NCBI GenBank assembly: GCA_902533625.1
Contig: CACAMI010000002.1
Location: 1-64,000, forward strand
DNA: 64,000 bases
Direction: 5' to 3'
DNA from: an uncultured Alphaproteobacteria bacterium
Lineage (GTDB): Bacteria; Pseudomonadota; Alphaproteobacteria; Rhodobacterales; Rhodobacteraceae
Of the stretch, positions 60,635 through 64,000 are shown piece by piece; positions within the stretch are counted from its first letter, which is position 1; each line of letters begins with the position of its first letter. A program made the position numbers and the translations under genes. A model generated the notes under the pieces. It saw only the letters and a program-made list of their open reading frames with translations. It searched no databases and was not told the DNA's origin.

Positions 60635-62571
60635 TGTCGATAATGCGTCGAGGAAATATCCGAGTCGTAAATAACACATGGCCAGGTTTTGTTGACGCAA
60701 TGGCTGCTTTGTTATTGGTTCTAACCTTTGTACTCTCAATATTTATGGTAGTTCAGTCAGTTCTTAGAGATACCATAGTAAGCCAGGATAAGGTGCTAAG
60801 TAATCTTTATATTCAAATATCTGATCTCCACAATATTTTAGAGGAAACTGAAGGTAAGCTTATTATATCAGAGATTGAGTCTGAAGACCGTCGAGTAACG
60901 ATTGCTACTTTAAATAAATCTGTTCAGGCTGCTATGCAAAGAATCTCTAACTTTGAAGAAATGGTTGACAAATTAGTAGCTGAAAAACTTTCGTTATCTA
61001 AGTCTTTAGAGGTGCAGACGTCTGATTTAGCGAAAAAGGTGACTAAGTTAGAGAGTGCAGAGGAGAAAATCTTAGGTCTGGCTACAAAGATCGATATATT
61101 AAACTTGGAAAAGAGTGAATTAGAAAATTTATTGGATTTTCTTAAGTCGGATTTAATTAAAAATCAAAATTTATTAATGAGAGCTAATACCAAAATTACT
61201 TCCTTTGAGGAACAGGTGGCTAGCTTAATCGCGCAAAAAACTGGTTTAAGAAATTATGTTTCAGAATTAGAAAAAGAAGGCGAAAAAAATATTACAAGGA
61301 ATGAGGCAGCAAGGTTAGCTTTGGCTTCTGCTAGGAGTGAAATTGATTACGAAAAAGAAAATGCTAGGTTAGCTGCAGCAAGAGCGGAAGCATTAGAGAT
61401 CGAGGTTAAAAAATTTAAAGAAAAGAACCTATCTTCTGAAAGGCAATTAGAGGACATAAGGATTAAGCTTAATGAAGGTGATCTTGCGTTATATGCTGCT
61501 CAGGAAGATCTAATGGAAGTTGAGTTTCAAAAAAATATCTTAGGTACTAAGCTCAAGGATACTGTTAAAGCTTTGTCAGAACTTGAAAGACAAATGCTTG
61601 CTGAGAAGATTGTGATATCCCGATTGAGGGAAAGCCTTGAGGAAGAAAAAGAAGAGACGAGTTTGTTGGCATTGAGTTTAGCTGGTGAGAGAGAAAGGGC
61701 GATTGAGCTATTATCCACTCTTGCTTTGATTAGGGAAGAAAAAGGTTCATTGGAAGAAAAATCCAACCAATTAGACATTGAGAAAAGAGATTTAGAAGAA
61801 TTATTAGCGTTTCGAGAAGTATTGATAAGAGAGATGGAGATTGATTTGATAGAGGCGCAGAAAATTTCTTCTATCAGCAGTACTAGAATCTTGGAGCTAG
61901 AAAGAGATGCTAAAGGCTTGGGGGTACGTTTAGCTGAGTTGCAAACTTTACTTGATGAATCAAGCAAAATCGATATGGCAAAAAATGTTCAGATAGAACT
62001 TCTAGGACAAAACCTTAATGCGGCCTTAGCTCGAGCGGCCACAGAACAAAAGTTAAGGGCAGATATGGAGGAAGCTGAGCGAAAAAGAATAGAAGACGAG
62101 GCGATTGATCTTAGAAACTATAGGTCTGAATTTTTTGGAGAAATGAAGAAAATCATTAAAGATCTCGAGGGAATACAAATTGTTGGAGACAGGTTTTTGT
62201 TCTCCTCAGAGGTTCTTTTTACTTCAGCATCAGCAGAACTAGGGTTGAATGGAAAAAGGCAAATTCAGGCAGTGGCTGAGCAACTAAAGAAGGTTACAGA
62301 AAAAATTCCAACGGATATAAAATGGATTCTAAGAGTTGATGGTCATACAGATTCTCTTCCTCTTATTTCAATTAATCAATATAAAGATAATTGGGAGTTG
62401 AGCCAAGCAAGAGCTTTAGCAGTGGTCAAGTTCCTAATAGAGGAGGTAGATTTTCCCCCAGATAAGTTAGCGGCCACAGGTTTTGGTTCTTATCAGCCAA
62501 TAAATCTTAATAGAAGTCCCGAGGCTTTCAGTCAGAATCGTAGAATAGAGTTAAAGATAACTGAAAAATAG
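60634..62571 (+). CDS. MotB/OmpA-like peptidoglycan-binding protein with long coiled coil
   Basis: Single N-terminal TM with conserved Asp (PGFVDAMAALLLVLTFVLSIFMVVQ), very long heptad-rich region, C-terminal OmpA domain (LRVDGHTDSLPL...NWELSQARALAVVKFLIEE...NRRIELKI). Confidence 0.87.
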   Translation: MSIMRRGNIRVVNNTWPGFVDAMAALLLVLTFVLSIFMVVQSVLRDTIVSQDKVLSNLYIQISDLHNILEETEGKLIISEIESEDRRVTIATLNKSVQAAMQRISNFEEMVDKLVAEKLSLSKSLEVQTSDLAKKVTKLESAEEKILGLATKIDILNLEKSELENLLDFLKSDLIKNQNLLMRANTKITSFEEQVASLIAQKTGLRNYVSELEKEGEKNITRNEAARLALASARSEIDYEKENARLAAARAEALEIEVKKFKEKNLSSERQLEDIRIKLNEGDLALYAAQEDLMEVEFQKNILGTKLKDTVKALSELERQMLAEKIVISRLRESLEEEKEETSLLALSLAGERERAIELLSTLALIREEKGSLEEKSNQLDIEKRDLEELLAFREVLIREMEIDLIEAQKISSISSTRILELERDAKGLGVRLAELQTLLDESSKIDMAKNVQIELLGQNLNAALARAATEQKLRADMEEAERKRIEDEAIDLRNYRSEFFGEMKKIIKDLEGIQIVGDRFLFSSEVLFTSASAELGLNGKRQIQAVAEQLKKVTEKIPTDIKWILRVDGHTDSLPLISINQYKDNWELSQARALAVVKFLIEEVDFPPDKLAATGFGSYQPINLNRSPEAFSQNRRIELKITEK

Positions 62572-62586
62572 CCATCAACTTTTGAT

Positions 62587-64000
62587 TTAATTTGCTGGAA
62601 GCAATCTAGGTCTTTTATTTCCAATCCTTGGATTTTCGAGACTAGAGATTTTTAGATCAATCTTATTTTCTTTAATTAAAACTTTTACCATTCCACCCTT
62701 TGATAGTTTTCCGAAGAGTAAATCATCTGCGAGTGGTTTTTTTATTTCCTCTTGAATTAACCTAGATAAAGGCCGAGCTCCCATTTTTGAATCATAACCT
62801 TTTTCTGCTAGCCATTCAGCTGCCTTCCTACTAAGTTCTATGCTGACATTTCTATCTAATAGTTGAGCTTCAAGCTGTAGGATAAATTTATCAACCACCT
62901 GAAGAATTACAGATTTAGGCAATGGGTTGAATTTAATAGTGGCATCTAGACGATTTCGAAATTCTGGAGAAAAAAGTCTTTCGATTGCAGAAGTGTCTTC
63001 ATCTTCCCGCTCGTTACGCGTGAAACCTATTGCTTCTTTAGCTTGCTCCATTGCTCCTGCGTTAGTAGTCATAATGATAACTACATTTTGGAAATTGACA
63101 GATTTTCCATTATGATCAGTGAGTTTTCCATGATCCATTACTTGTAGCAATATATTGTAGACATCTGGATGTGCTTTTTCAATTTCATCCAGTAATAAAA
63201 CACAATATGGTTTCTGATCAACACCATCAGTTAGCAACCCTCCCTGATCGAAACCTACATAACCTGGAGGTGCGCCAATTAATCGACTTACTGCGTGCTT
63301 TTCCATATATTCAGACATATCAAATCTTAAAAGTTCAACTTCTAAGTTGTCTGCTAGTTGTCTCGCTACTTCAGTTTTGCCAACTCCAGTGGGTCCAGAA
63401 AATAGATAGTTTCCGATCGGTTTACCATGATCCCGAAGACCAGCCCTAGAAAGTTTTATTGCAGATGATAGTGCGTTAATAGCTGAATCTTGTCCAAATA
63501 CTACCCTTTTTAGAGATTTTTCAAGATCCATTAAAAGGCTTGCATCATCTTTGGATATAGTTTTCGGAGGAATTCTCGCGATATTGGCTACTATATTCTC
63601 TATCTCTTTTATTCCAATAGTCTTTTTTTTCTTATTTTCTGGGAAAAGGGCCTGAGCCGCTCCAGCTTCATCTATTACATCAATTGCTTTATCCGGCAAT
63701 TTTCGATCATTTATATACTTTACAGATAAATCGACTGCTGCCTTTATGGCCTCATTAGTAAATCTAATAGCGTGATGTTTTTCAAAGTAAGTTTTTAGCC
63801 CACCCAGAATCTTTATTGCGTCGTCAGGGCTGGGCTCATTTACATCGATCTTTTGAAAGCGCCTAGCCAATGCCCTATCTTTTTCAAAATGCTGCCTGTA
63901 TTCTTTATATGTTGTAGATCCCATGCATCTAAGATTACCTTTTTGGAGTGCTGGTTTCAGTAAATTAGAAGCATCCATTGCGCCTCCTGAAGTAGCCCCA
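62587..64000 (-). CDS. clpA: ATP-dependent Clp protease ATP-binding subunit ClpA (N-terminus beyond window)
   Basis: Open to the right edge (GATSGGAMDASNLLKPALQKGNLRCMGSTTYKEYRQHFEKDRALARRFQKIDV). Second AAA Walker A NYLFSGPTGVGKTEVARQLA, and CVLLLDEIEKAHPDVYNILLQVMDHG. Confidence 0.95.
   Translation of the reverse strand, partial: GATSGGAMDASNLLKPALQKGNLRCMGSTTYKEYRQHFEKDRALARRFQKIDVNEPSPDDAIKILGGLKTYFEKHHAIRFTNEAIKAAVDLSVKYINDRKLPDKAIDVIDEAGAAQALFPENKKKKTIGIKEIENIVANIARIPPKTISKDDASLLMDLEKSLKRVVFGQDSAINALSSAIKLSRAGLRDHGKPIGNYLFSGPTGVGKTEVARQLADNLEVELLRFDMSEYMEKHAVSRLIGAPPGYVGFDQGGLLTDGVDQKPYCVLLLDEIEKAHPDVYNILLQVMDHGKLTDHNGKSVNFQNVVIIMTTNAGAMEQAKEAIGFTRNEREDEDTSAIERLFSPEFRNRLDATIKFNPLPKSVILQVVDKFILQLEAQLLDRNVSIELSRKAAEWLAEKGYDSKMGARPLSRLIQEEIKKPLADDLLFGKLSKGGMVKVLIKENKIDLKISSLENPRIGNKRPRLLPAN

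Noticed and set aside
61527-61967. 146-aa minus-strand ORF opposite the OmpA/coiled-coil gene
   Set aside because: Antisense shadow of heptad-rich coding sequence; no motif.
59423-62571. Zorya-type anti-phage system (ZorA/ZorB) suggested by the MotA + OmpA pair
   Set aside because: No ZorC/ZorD or ZorE follows; the next gene is clpA. The long coiled coil is in the MotB-like partner rather than the MotA-like one. More like a core envelope channel pair.

Overview
This is a gene-dense, AT-rich chromosomal window that looks alphaproteobacterial and streamlined (inferred from gene content and order). Nearly all of it is housekeeping genes: glnD (partial), rsmI, gshB, smpB, dapA, slt, smc, acs, irr-like fur, fabA-fabB-fabI, miaB-phoH-ybeY-corC-lnt-metK-trmB, aroA-cmk-rpsA-ihfB-lapA-trpF-trpB, pth-rplY-trpA, ychF, truA, ileS, xerC, a transaldolase-family gene, priA, tyrC, a MotA/TolQ + OmpA pair, and clpA (partial). 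I saw no rRNA, convincing tRNA, CRISPR array, transposon or prophage. The most unusual part is about 19.5-25.0 kb, a probable SOS mutagenesis cassette ordered imuB, SAM-dependent methyltransferase, dnaE2. A perfect GAAC-N7-GAAC alphaproteobacterial LexA-type box lies just upstream of imuB. No imuA is present at the locus, and DnaE2 appears to end before the usual C-terminal OB-fold. Other points of interest are an apparent inversion of trpA-rplY-pth splitting the trp operon, a perfect hairpin just before rpsA, and a MotB/OmpA-like protein with a very long predicted coiled coil. All calls come from reading the sequence and translations by eye; no database search was run.
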